Source of the DNA: Firmicutes bacterium UBA7510
Lineage (GTDB): Bacteria > Bacillota > Clostridia > Tissierellales > Sedimentibacteraceae
Assembly: GCA_002479485.1 (NCBI GenBank)
Contig: DLNM01000011.1
Span: 1 to 55,035, forward strand
DNA: 55,035 nucleotides
Direction of reading: 5' to 3'
Shown: in pieces, positions 16,754-24,972 of the stretch
How the letters are laid out: every line of letters begins with the position of its first letter
Position numbering within the stretch: the stretch's first letter is position 1
Translations under genes and position numbers: made by a program
The notes under the pieces: model-generated
The model's input: only the letters and a program-made list of their open reading frames with translations
Database searches by the model: none
What the model was told of the DNA's origin: nothing

Positions 16754-17203
16754 ATGTTTTTTAATACTGACGATTTAAATGATGGAGAAATTTATTTAAA
16801 GTTAAATAGAACCGCAGACGAAAATATAGAAAAGGGTTATGTTCCTGCGTATTATTTTGAAATAACTAGAGTTAGTGATAATGTAAGCTTAGGCTTTTGC
16901 GATTTAAGAGTTGGGTATAATGATAACACATATTATGGAGGAAACATAGGTTACGAAATCTATGAGGAGCACAGAGGTCTTCATTATGCAGGCAAAGCAT
17001 GTTTTTTACTACTTAAATTAGCCAAAAAGCATAGTCTAGAACATGTAGTTATTACCTGTTCTCCAGATAACATAGCATCTAGAAAAACCTGTGAGTATGC
17101 AGGAGGTATTTTAGAAAAGATTGTAGATGTACCAGAGTGGCATGATTTGTATAAGGATGGTCAAATAACAACTTGTAGATATGTAATAGATATAGAAAAA
17201 TAA
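16754..17203 (+). CDS. GNAT family acetyltransferase (3 of 4)
   Basis: A 149-residue GNAT-fold protein. GNIGYEIYEEHRGLHYAGKA is the acetyl-CoA binding strand and helix, and CSPDNIASRKTCEYAGG the typical C-terminal helix. It lacks the N-terminal TxRLxLR signature of the two preceding genes and is shorter. RBS AAGGAGAAT, 12 bases after gene 2. Acceptor unknown. Confidence 0.83.
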   Translation: MFFNTDDLNDGEIYLKLNRTADENIEKGYVPAYYFEITRVSDNVSLGFCDLRVGYNDNTYYGGNIGYEIYEEHRGLHYAGKACFLLLKLAKKHSLEHVVITCSPDNIASRKTCEYAGGILEKIVDVPEWHDLYKDGQITTCRYVIDIEK

Positions 17204-17231
17204 AACATTTTTAATATAGGAGCTTTATAAT

Positions 17232-18041
17232 ATGGATATTTCTAATTTTAATTATATAAAAGAAAAGACAGAAAATTTTAAGCATAATTCTCTAGAGTAC
17301 ATAGATTATGACGATTTAAAAGATTATGAAATAATATGTGATAATGATCAATTATTGGCTTTATATGGCTTAAAGAATAAGTTCAACATGTATGAAATAC
17401 ATTGGGCTAGTAATGAAGCTAATTTTCTTATAGATTATGTAAAACAATTAAATAAAGAAATTTTTATTGCATTTATTCCTAATCGTTGGGTAGATATATT
17501 TAAAAGTAATAATTTTATAGAATTCGGTGTATTAAGAGATTATTGGATGAACAGTCTTGATTCTATACCTGATTGTGAAAAATACATAAAACTAACTGAA
17601 GATGAGTGTGAGGAAGCTTCAAATGTTACTTTGTCATGTAAGGAACAAAGTCGAGAATTCTTTGGGGAAACAACTGATTGGTTTAAGGAGTGGATAAACA
17701 GTGATAACTCATTAGATTCTGATAATAAGAATTATTCTGTACTAGTTCATAAAGAAGATGGATTAATAGCTGGAATTGTATGTGTAGCTACTTATGGACA
17801 CGATAGCCCAAGAGGTACAGTAGTTTGGATTCGTGAATTAGCAGTAAATCCAAAATTCCAAGGAAGAGGAATTGGCAGAAAACTTTTACTGCAAGCACTT
17901 AATTATGGAAAGGAACACGGAGCAGTAAGGTCGTTTCTTATGGCTGATGACTGCAATACTAATGCAATAAATTTATATAAGAATATCGGCTTTGTACCTA
18001 ATGAAGAAGCAGGGCAAATAGACATGGTCTATAAGATATAA
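17232..18041 (+). CDS. GNAT family acetyltransferase, two-part (4 of 4)
   Basis: A 269-residue protein. The C-terminal half is a clear GNAT domain (IRELAVNPKFQGRGIGRKLL with the R/Q-x-x-G-x-G/A loop, then CNTNAINLYKNIGF). The N-terminal 120 residues resemble a second, degenerate acetyltransferase-like domain without the loop. Length and layout fit bi-domain GNATs. RBS ATAGGAGC, 28 bases after gene 3. No hairpin terminator is visible before the next promoter. Confidence 0.84.
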   Translation: MDISNFNYIKEKTENFKHNSLEYIDYDDLKDYEIICDNDQLLALYGLKNKFNMYEIHWASNEANFLIDYVKQLNKEIFIAFIPNRWVDIFKSNNFIEFGVLRDYWMNSLDSIPDCEKYIKLTEDECEEASNVTLSCKEQSREFFGETTDWFKEWINSDNSLDSDNKNYSVLVHKEDGLIAGIVCVATYGHDSPRGTVVWIRELAVNPKFQGRGIGRKLLLQALNYGKEHGAVRSFLMADDCNTNAINLYKNIGFVPNEEAGQIDMVYKI

Positions 18042-18063
18042 TATAGGGATGCTATAAAACATC

Positions 18064-18092
18064 TTGACAACGAACAAATGTTCTGATAACGT
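18064..18092 (+). promoter_or_regulatory. SOS-type promoter with LexA box
   Basis: CGAACAAATGTTC (18071-18083) fits the Gram-positive LexA/DinR box CGAACRNRYGTTC at every position. It lies between TTGACA (18064-18069) and a weak -10 TAACGT (18087-18092), 17 bases apart, so LexA binding would block the promoter. The DNA glycosylase gene starts about 125 bases downstream. Confidence 0.7.
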
Positions 18093-18130
18093 ATACATAT
18101 CAAGCAAATATTTGATTAACAAGGGAGAAT

Positions 18131-18214
18131 AGTGTGAGAAAAGGCATTTCACACTTTTATTTCTAATGCCACTACAATGTCTCGACTACGTCGAGACTAT
18201 AGCATAATGGAGGA
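18131..18214 (+). repeat. Two-hairpin intergenic repeat, copy 1
   Basis: About 84 bases nearly identical to 47082-47167. It contains hairpin 1 (GTGTGA...TCACAC) and hairpin 2 (GTCTCGAC-TAC-GTCGAGAC, inside ATGC/GCAT) and ends in CATAATGGAGG, which is the RBS of the gene at 18219. The small size, two hairpins and lack of coding capacity suggest a MITE or REP-like element. Confidence 0.8.
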
Positions 18215-18218
18215 TATT

Positions 18219-19409
18219 ATGAAAACATACGATATGACAAAGCGTGAAGCAAGATTGTTTATTCTACGTAAGCAAGGTCTGACAGGAGATTATAAATTTA
18301 TTGGAAAACAAGGTGTTTTAGGCTATATTAAGCAGGTAGGGTGTATTCAGTATGATCCCATTGATGTATGCGGAAAAAACTCTGAATTGGTTTTACAATC
18401 AAGAATTAAAGGTTTTACTAAGGACATGCTATATGAACTTCTTTATGAAGATAGAAAATTAATAGATTATTTTGATAAAAATCTTGCCATAATGCCTATA
18501 GAGGACTGGATTTATTTTAATCGTATTCGTGATATGTATAAAAAAGGTGGTCGAGGACGTGAGCAAATAAATAATGTTTCGGATGATATAAAAAGAATGA
18601 TTTCTGAAAAAGGAGCTTTGTGCTCGAAGGATATAGATTTTAATGAAAAGATAAATTGGTATTGGAGCGATGCAAAATTATCTCGTGCTGCACTAGAAAG
18701 CTTGTATTTCAGAGGTGATTTGATTGTACATCACAAAAAAGGAACTATTAAGTACTATGCTTTGTCAGAGGATTACATACCAAAAAATTTGTTGGAGGCT
18801 AAGGAGCCTTTTCCAAATGAATTAGAGCATATGAAATGGAGAGTATTACGCAGAATTTCAGCAGTAGGATTAATGTGGAACAGACCAAGCGATGCATGGC
18901 TTAACATTGCAAACATGAAGTCTAAGGAAAGAAACATTATATTTGAACAGTTGATTGAAGAAAATAAAATCCACAGGATAAATATCGAAGGATTAAAGCA
19001 TGCATTTTACTGCCTAGCAGAGGATGAAAGTATAATTGATGAGGTGAAAAGTGGTATAGAATTTAAAAGCAGAATGGAATTTATAGCACCTCTTGATGGT
19101 ATGCTGTGGGATAGAAAACTAATAAATGAAATATTTGATTTTCAATATAAGTGGGAAATATATACTCCGATTGAAGAAAGAAAATACGGGTATTATGTTT
19201 TACCTGTTTTATATAACGATAGATTTATTGCAAGAATAGAAATGATTAGTGACAGGAAAAACAAAGTACTAGCTGTAAAAAATATTTGGTTTGAGGATGG
19301 AGTAAAGTTAAGTAAAGCATTACAAAAAGAATTAAATCAGTGTTACAATAGGTTTATGAACTTTCATGATCTAACAGATATAGAATTCATAGAAAACAAC
19401 AGAATTTAG
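18219..19409 (+). CDS. YcaQ/AlkX-family DNA glycosylase (winged helix)
   Basis: A 396-residue HTH_42 protein related to E. coli YcaQ (AlkX), which unhooks DNA crosslinks. The catalytic Q-x-D type motif is visible as CIQYDPIDV with Q44 and D46; AlkZ-type enzymes have Q-x-Q instead. The C-terminal APLDGMLWDRKL and EERKYGYYVLPVLY are strongly conserved in the family. The start is ATG 18219 behind GGAGGATATT; the earlier in-frame ATG at 18177 lies inside the repeat element. An upstream LexA box implies SOS induction, fitting DNA repair. Repair activity itself is inferred from family. Confidence 0.85.
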   Translation: MKTYDMTKREARLFILRKQGLTGDYKFIGKQGVLGYIKQVGCIQYDPIDVCGKNSELVLQSRIKGFTKDMLYELLYEDRKLIDYFDKNLAIMPIEDWIYFNRIRDMYKKGGRGREQINNVSDDIKRMISEKGALCSKDIDFNEKINWYWSDAKLSRAALESLYFRGDLIVHHKKGTIKYYALSEDYIPKNLLEAKEPFPNELEHMKWRVLRRISAVGLMWNRPSDAWLNIANMKSKERNIIFEQLIEENKIHRINIEGLKHAFYCLAEDESIIDEVKSGIEFKSRMEFIAPLDGMLWDRKLINEIFDFQYKWEIYTPIEERKYGYYVLPVLYNDRFIARIEMISDRKNKVLAVKNIWFEDGVKLSKALQKELNQCYNRFMNFHDLTDIEFIENNRI

Positions 19410-19423
19410 ACAATTCAAATATT

Positions 19424-19478
19424 GAATCTAAGAAAGGAAGCATTATATTTGAACAGTTGATTGAAGGAAAAAATCCAT
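19424..19478 (+). pseudogene. Fragment duplicated from the AlkX-like gene
   Basis: About 55 bases after the glycosylase stop repeat an internal piece of the same gene (about 18920-18977): both contain ATTATATTTGAACAGTTGAT flanked by further matches with a few substitutions and a small deletion. It is a remnant of a partial duplication or of a lost paralogue; it has no coding capacity. Confidence 0.7.
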
Positions 19479-19642
19479 ATGTGAATACGTAAGGTGCTAA
19501 AGGTGCACTATTAACTGCTTAATTAGTTAAGTAATATGTATAGGCTAAATATTTGGTAAACACAGCAGAAAATATCATGAAATTACGTTATTTCTGATGT
19601 AGTATAGATTAAGAAGTTAAGTTAAAGAAAGAGGTATAATAT

Positions 19643-20755
19643 ATGGAGAAAGCACTTATCAATTATCTTGAACTATGTGGAACAAGTTATGAAATCGGTT
19701 ATCACCTTGGAAAAAGAGCAATGACCTATCCACCACAATTTATTAAAATGCACAAAGCCTCCTCAGCCATTTACACCGAAAGAGAAGCAATAGAAATGGC
19801 AGAAATGTTTAATCAATATTGCCCCGGTTTGAATGAAGAATTACAAGGATTTGCAGATGCTATAGGAACAACAAGACTACATTTGTTCTATTATGCTATG
19901 GCCTATTTAGTGCCAGGATGCTCACTTCTTGCCGTACTTCCTAGGTTGACAGATAATGGGCATGTAATGGTCGCACGTAATTACGAATTTTCTCATAAAA
20001 TGGACGATCTTACTTTCTGCAAAACCAAGGTAACCGGAAAATATAGTCATTTGGGTAGCAGCATTATGAATTTTGGTCGTAGTGAGGGCATTAATGAGCA
20101 TGGCTTAATGATTGCGCAAACCTCTTGCGGTCGCCCTGTTGGTAATATGCAGAATATGCGTAAACCTGCTGTTAAAGGATTGCAATTCTGCGCGATTATT
20201 CGTTCTTTGTTAGAGAATTGCATGAATGTTTCAGATGCATTAAAATTGTTAAAGGATATGCCGATAGCATATAATATCAATCTAATTCTTGCAGATAAGT
20301 CTGGAAAGGTAGTTCTATTTGAAACTTACGATGGCAATAAAGCATGGGAGGAAATTAACGAAAATACCGATAAACAGTATTTACATTCAACGAACCATCC
20401 TCATTTGCCTGAAATAGTAAAACTTGAACCTATGGCAATGGAAAATTCTGTTGTCCGTTATAAGCTTATTGAAAGTTACATGGAAAAGGCAGATAAACTC
20501 AAGGAAGAAGACTTGAAAGAACTTCTTCTTTCAATGTATCCTACAGGATTGTGTTGCCATTGGTATGATGATTTCTTTGGAACAATAAGAAGCGTTGTTT
20601 TTGATGTTACTCTTGGAAAAGCTGATGTTTGCTGGGGCGGAAGAGCAGAGAATGGTTGGAAAACATATTCGCTGGACACAGATATGCAAGCTGAAAAGTT
20701 TTTAGTTAATGTTAATGTGGAACACCCTACGTTTGATCTTGGAAGATTGATATAA
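19643..20755 (+). CDS. C45-type acyltransferase/amidohydrolase (Ntn hydrolase)
   Basis: A 370-residue protein related to acyl-CoA:6-aminopenicillanate acyltransferase and linear amide hydrolases. The likely nucleophile is C93 in VPGCSLLAV; in the family the precursor cleaves itself before this Cys. The following VARNYEF supplies the conserved Arg and acidic residue. No signal peptide is evident. It is followed after 19 bases by an AraC/GyrI gene, probably co-transcribed. Natural substrate unknown; bile salt or penicillin activity should not be assumed. The start at ATG 19643 has AAAGAGG upstream. Confidence 0.75.
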   Translation: MEKALINYLELCGTSYEIGYHLGKRAMTYPPQFIKMHKASSAIYTEREAIEMAEMFNQYCPGLNEELQGFADAIGTTRLHLFYYAMAYLVPGCSLLAVLPRLTDNGHVMVARNYEFSHKMDDLTFCKTKVTGKYSHLGSSIMNFGRSEGINEHGLMIAQTSCGRPVGNMQNMRKPAVKGLQFCAIIRSLLENCMNVSDALKLLKDMPIAYNINLILADKSGKVVLFETYDGNKAWEEINENTDKQYLHSTNHPHLPEIVKLEPMAMENSVVRYKLIESYMEKADKLKEEDLKELLLSMYPTGLCCHWYDDFFGTIRSVVFDVTLGKADVCWGGRAENGWKTYSLDTDMQAEKFLVNVNVEHPTFDLGRLI

Positions 20756-20774
20756 AGTATAAGGAGATTAGAAG

Positions 20775-21644
20775 ATGGAATATCTGGAGTTATTTGAGCG
20801 TGCAATTATATATATTGAAAATCATCTTAGCGAAAATATTCGTGTAATTGATGTTGCAAATGAAGCCGGATATTCATACTATCATTTTACCCGCACCTTT
20901 AAGGCTTTACTTGGAGAGAATATAGGAAATTATATTCAAAAACGCCGACTGTTTAATGGTGCAAGCCAATTATTGTATAGCGATAAAAAAATTATTGATA
21001 TTGCTTTTGATTGTGGATTTGATTCTTCAGAAGCATTCAGTAGGGCGTTTAAATCTGTATATCGAGTCAGCCCAAAAGAGTATCGCAACAATAGATTAGA
21101 GGTTTTTATAGGTCACAAAAAAGAAATAAGTATAGATTTGATAAAACATATTACTACAAATATGACTGTTCAGCCTAAGATTAAATATATTGATGATATC
21201 TACGTGATAGGTATTCGGGGAACCTCATCGGTGAATAAGATTTATTCCTTGTGGCAGAAATTTCAAAATGTAGTAGATGTAATACCTCATAAGCATCCGT
21301 CAGGAAGAACATTTGGAATATGTGAAAATTTGCAAGAAGTTCACTTGGAGAAAGTTCACTACGAAATGAATTTTTCTGAGGTGATTGGAATCGAAGTCAC
21401 CTGTTATGAGGATATACCAAGTAACCTTGTTACAAAAACCATACCAGCGGGTAAATATGCAGTATTTACACATCGTGGAACACTTAATGAACTTCTAAAA
21501 ACTTATGAATATATTTGGGGTACTTGGGTTCTACTTACAAAAGAAGTCATTGACGATAGAGATGATTTTGAATTATATGATGAGAGATTTTTTGGAATAG
21601 AAAATACTGAATCCGAAATGGATATTTATATCCCAATTAGATAA
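20775..21644 (+). CDS. AraC family regulator with GyrI-like ligand domain
   Basis: A 289-residue regulator: two helix-turn-helix motifs at residues about 5-105 (VIDVANEAGYSYYHFTRTFK and IIDIAFDCGFDSSEAFSRAF, ending SPKEYR) and a C-terminal GyrI/effector-binding domain (about 125-289, with TIPAGKYAVFTHRGTLNEL). This layout is typical of Rob/BmrR-like sensors of small hydrophobic ligands. It follows the C45 enzyme by 19 bases behind AAGGAGATT, so it may sense that enzyme's substrate or product. Confidence 0.88.
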   Translation: MEYLELFERAIIYIENHLSENIRVIDVANEAGYSYYHFTRTFKALLGENIGNYIQKRRLFNGASQLLYSDKKIIDIAFDCGFDSSEAFSRAFKSVYRVSPKEYRNNRLEVFIGHKKEISIDLIKHITTNMTVQPKIKYIDDIYVIGIRGTSSVNKIYSLWQKFQNVVDVIPHKHPSGRTFGICENLQEVHLEKVHYEMNFSEVIGIEVTCYEDIPSNLVTKTIPAGKYAVFTHRGTLNELLKTYEYIWGTWVLLTKEVIDDRDDFELYDERFFGIENTESEMDIYIPIR

Positions 21645-21930
21645 TATTTATTGCCTTGTATGAAAAAGTGTTATAGATATAAAAATTATAAATAACATTG
21701 TAATTTAGGCAATCGTTTATTCCAAAGCTTATGAATCAAAGGTGTCGAATATTAGGATATAATGTTGAACTGTTTGAGTTGATTATATATTTTACTGATG
21801 ATAATATAAAAAAGCAATGCATATGCAAACATATCTACGTAGGATGTTAGGATATTAAAGAATGATAAGTAAAGAATTAGATTTTAATTTATTTTAAGTT
21901 TGACTAAAATTGAAAGGGGTAAAAATAATA
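21645..21930. other. Intergenic region without supported gene
   Basis: 286 AT-rich bases. No reading frame with an RBS, tRNA or convincing terminator was seen. A short word TTAGGATAT occurs twice (about 21752 and 21848). It presumably carries the promoter of the secreted protein gene. Confidence 0.4.
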
Positions 21931-22356
21931 ATGAAAAAATTTGTTTGTTTTATATTATCATGTATGTTTGTTATGGCGTTTACATCACAGGCTTATGCTA
22001 TACAAAATAATACTCAAATAGTTGAGTTAACTCAACAAAATCCTTTGACTTTAAATAATAGCGGTGAAGAGATTATACATAATGTTTTTGTGGATAAACA
22101 TCCGGTTTTTGATACATCCGTGTTTTTAATGGCAAGAGTGTATGTTCAAGATGATACTATCACCAAAGTAGTTTTATATATAGAGATACCGCGAAATATA
22201 TATGGGCTGAGATATACTGGTGGATTATATAATGTAACAATAGCAGAGGACGGTAAATCATTTACAGCTATTGAAGATGGATATGTAACTTCAAACAATG
22301 GTCCATCGCTTCCTATTCATATGAGTGGTACAGTTAATCTATCTGATATTAGATAG
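21931..22356 (+). CDS. Secreted protein of unknown function
   Basis: A 141-residue protein with a Sec signal peptide (KKFVCFILSCMFVMAFTSQ, probable cleavage after AYA near residue 23). The mature part is a small beta-rich domain (VFDTSVFLMARVYVQDD, VVLYIEIPRNIYGLRYTGG). I recognise no family and it has no cell-wall anchor. The start is ATG 21931 behind AAAGGGG; an in-frame TTG at 21910 precedes the RBS. A strong terminator follows, so it is monocistronic. Confidence 0.7.
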   Translation: MKKFVCFILSCMFVMAFTSQAYAIQNNTQIVELTQQNPLTLNNSGEEIIHNVFVDKHPVFDTSVFLMARVYVQDDTITKVVLYIEIPRNIYGLRYTGGLYNVTIAEDGKSFTAIEDGYVTSNNGPSLPIHMSGTVNLSDIR

Positions 22357-22401
22357 TTATTGATTAGCAAAACGTAAATTTTTAATTTCTTTAATATCTG
22401 A

Positions 22402-22454
22402 AGAAGCTGCAGCAAACGAAATTTATAAAATTCGTGAGCTGCAGTTTCTTTTTG
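22402..22454 (+). terminator. Terminator of the secreted protein gene
   Basis: A long hairpin (AGCTGCAGC...ACGAA with TTCGT...GCTGCAG) interrupted by a small internal loop and followed by TTTCTTTTTG. Confidence 0.8.
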
Positions 22455-22495
22455 TTAAAAAATTGGCAAATATCTATCAAAAAAGGGGAAATTTA

Positions 22496-22523
22496 TTGAA
22501 AAAGCTTTTTTACATGGTATAAT
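22496..22523 (+). promoter_or_regulatory. Promoter upstream of gal/lac cluster
   Basis: TTGAAA (22496-22501), 16 bases, TATAAT (22518-22523). A second TATAAT at 22567-22572 lies in a stretch GAGACTATGG..ATAATG (22557-22573) resembling the right end of the two-hairpin repeat. Confidence 0.55.
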
Positions 22524-22628
22524 ATTGTAGAATATTATAAATGATTCAGCGTAATTGAGACTATGGTATAATGTTAGTTAATAATACCATTTTTTGCGTT
22601 AATAATTTACATAATGGGAGTTGATAGG

Positions 22629-23642
22629 TTGTTACAAATTAGTGAACAAAAATATGGTGATATTTATGTTATAACTCTAAAAAATGACGATTTAATTTTA
22701 AAGACAACTAATTTTGGATGTAATATAATTTCATTATATACTAAAGATAAAAATAATATATTTGGAGATATTGTTCTTGGATTTGATAGCATTGATGATT
22801 ATAAAAATCAAGATAAGTATATTGGAGCTTTTGTGGGAAGATGTGCTAATAGAATATCAAATGCGTCATTTAGTTTAAATGATAAAGAGTATAAATTAGC
22901 TAAAAATAATGGTCCTAATCATCTTCATGGCGGTATTAATGGATTTGATAAAAAAATATTTAAATATAAAATTTTAGACAATGGTGTTGAGTTTTTTTAT
23001 TTATCAAAAAGTGGTGAAGAAGGTTATCCTGGTAATCTAAAATTAAAAGTTAGTTATATACTTAATGAAAATAGTATCCTCATTAATTATGATGCTGTAA
23101 GTGATGAGGATACAATAATAAATTTAACAAATCACACATATTTCAATTTAAACGGTAAATATTGTGATATTAACAATCACTTTTTAAAGATAAATTCAGA
23201 TTACTTTGGTGAAATAGATAAAAATGGTTTGGCTACAGGTAGATTATTAAAAGTTGATGATACACCATTTGATTTTAGAAAATTTAGAGAAATAGGAAAT
23301 GGATTATCATGTGATAATTCACAAATTAAAATAGGACAAGGGTATGATCACCCGTTTTTGCTTGTTGATGAGAAAAATCAAATTGAGCTTTGGGAAAAGA
23401 TAAGCTCCAGAAGAATGATAATTTCTACATCTATGCCATGTGTACAGCTTTATACCGCAAATTATTTGGATGGCACTATTAGGGGCAAGGGCGGATGGTA
23501 TTATAATGCAAGAGATGGCGTTTGCCTAGAAACACAATGCTTTCCTAATTCTATAAACAATGGAGTAACGGATGTTATATTAAGAAAAAATACAAATTAT
23601 AGCAAAGCTACAACATGGACATTTGATATCCTGGACAAATAA
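22629..23642 (+). CDS. galM: Galactose mutarotase (aldose 1-epimerase)
   Basis: A 337-residue GalM that interconverts alpha and beta anomers of galactose. Visible: GAFVGRCANRIS, NGPNHLHGGINGFD with the catalytic His, NLTNHTYFNLNG with the second His, QGYDHPFLL, and CLETQCFPNSIN carrying the catalytic Glu. The start is put at TTG 22629, 8 bases after GGGAG; the ATG at 22614 precedes that RBS. First gene of galM-galK-galT-lacZ, feeding beta-galactosidase products into the Leloir pathway. Confidence 0.9.
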   Translation: MLQISEQKYGDIYVITLKNDDLILKTTNFGCNIISLYTKDKNNIFGDIVLGFDSIDDYKNQDKYIGAFVGRCANRISNASFSLNDKEYKLAKNNGPNHLHGGINGFDKKIFKYKILDNGVEFFYLSKSGEEGYPGNLKLKVSYILNENSILINYDAVSDEDTIINLTNHTYFNLNGKYCDINNHFLKINSDYFGEIDKNGLATGRLLKVDDTPFDFRKFREIGNGLSCDNSQIKIGQGYDHPFLLVDEKNQIELWEKISSRRMIISTSMPCVQLYTANYLDGTIRGKGGWYYNARDGVCLETQCFPNSINNGVTDVILRKNTNYSKATTWTFDILDK

Positions 23643-23680
23643 AAGTGTTAAAATAAGCATTTTATACTATGGAGGTAATT

Positions 23681-24958
23681 ATGATTTTAGATGATGTAAT
23701 AAAAGAAATCAATTTAGGCAAGCATGATGAGAGAATAATTGACATTTACGAGGATAAAGAACTTCTTGATATTCAGAAAAATAGATATTTAAAATTATTA
23801 ACTGAATTTAGAAAAATGTTTGGAAACTATGATATTAATATTGTTAGCTCACCTGGAAGAACTGAAATTTGTGGCAATCATACCGACCATCAAAACGGAA
23901 TTGTATTGGCTGGTGCCATAAATTTAGATATATTGGCAGTAGCTTCAAAAAGTGATGATGATAAAATATCAATAATAACCGATGGCAGAAATCTAGAGAA
24001 GGTTAATATTAATTTGCTAGAAAAGAGTAAGTCGCAGGATACAAGTTCAGAAGCAATTGTTAAGGGTGTATTATTTAGACTTAAATCATTAGGTTATAAA
24101 ATTGGTGGATTTAATGCGTGTATAACAAGCGATGTACTTATTGGTTCAGGACTATCTTCTTCAGCAGCATTTGAGAATTTAATTGGTATTATTATTTCTT
24201 GTTTATATAATAATGGACAAATAGAACCTATAGAACTTGCAAAGGCTGGACAGTATGCAGAAAAAGAGTATTATGGTAAGCCATGCGGACTTATGGATCA
24301 AATGGCATCTAGTATTGGTGGTTTAGTCAGTATAGATTTTAAAAATAAAGATAATATTGATTATAATAGAATAGAGCTAGATTTATCAAAACATAATTCA
24401 TGTCTATGCATAATAGATACTAAAGCTTCTCATGAAGGCTTAACAAATGAGTATTCGGCTATACCAAACGAAATGAACAAGATTGCAAATCACTATGATA
24501 CGCTTAAGCTCCGAGATGTGGATGAAGAAGTATTTTATAAAGATATAATTATCTTAAGGGAAAAATATGGAGATAGAGCCGTTCTTAGAGCTATGCACTT
24601 TTTTGAAGAAAATAAAAGAGTTAATAAATGTGTTGAAGCACTAAAGAAAAGTGATTATATAAAATTTAAAAGCATAGTTAAAAGTTCTGGTGATAGTTCT
24701 TTTAAATATCTTCAAAATATTTTTTCACAAAATAATATAAATGAACAAAGCATGTCTATTGCTTTATTTATGACTGAAAAAATACTTGGAGATTATGGAG
24801 TATGCAGAGTACATGGAGGAGGTTTTGCTGGGACAATACAAGCATTTGTTGATGAAGAATACGTACATACATATAAGCAAAATATAGAAAATGTATTTGG
24901 TGTGGGAAGCTGCCTAATACTCAAAATACGTAAATATGGTGCAATGATAGTTATCTAG
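23681..24958 (+). CDS. galK: Galactokinase
   Basis: A 425-residue GHMP kinase phosphorylating galactose at C1. The galactokinase signature GRTEICGNHTDHQNG, the ATP-binding GSGLSSSAAFE and the C-terminal VHGGGFAGT are all intact. It is longer than E. coli GalK by about 40 residues, as is usual in Clostridia. The start is ATG 23681 with GGAGG in front; an in-frame ATG at 23669 overlaps that RBS. It follows galM by 38 bases and precedes galT by 14. Confidence 0.93.
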   Translation: MILDDVIKEINLGKHDERIIDIYEDKELLDIQKNRYLKLLTEFRKMFGNYDINIVSSPGRTEICGNHTDHQNGIVLAGAINLDILAVASKSDDDKISIITDGRNLEKVNINLLEKSKSQDTSSEAIVKGVLFRLKSLGYKIGGFNACITSDVLIGSGLSSSAAFENLIGIIISCLYNNGQIEPIELAKAGQYAEKEYYGKPCGLMDQMASSIGGLVSIDFKNKDNIDYNRIELDLSKHNSCLCIIDTKASHEGLTNEYSAIPNEMNKIANHYDTLKLRDVDEEVFYKDIIILREKYGDRAVLRAMHFFEENKRVNKCVEALKKSDYIKFKSIVKSSGDSSFKYLQNIFSQNNINEQSMSIALFMTEKILGDYGVCRVHGGGFAGTIQAFVDEEYVHTYKQNIENVFGVGSCLILKIRKYGAMIVI

Positions 24959-24972
24959 CATAGGAGGTCAAA

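Noticed and set aside
18177..18218. N-terminal extension SRLRRDYSIMEDI of the glycosylase
   Set aside because: Encoded by the two-hairpin repeat and located before the RBS; not part of the protein.
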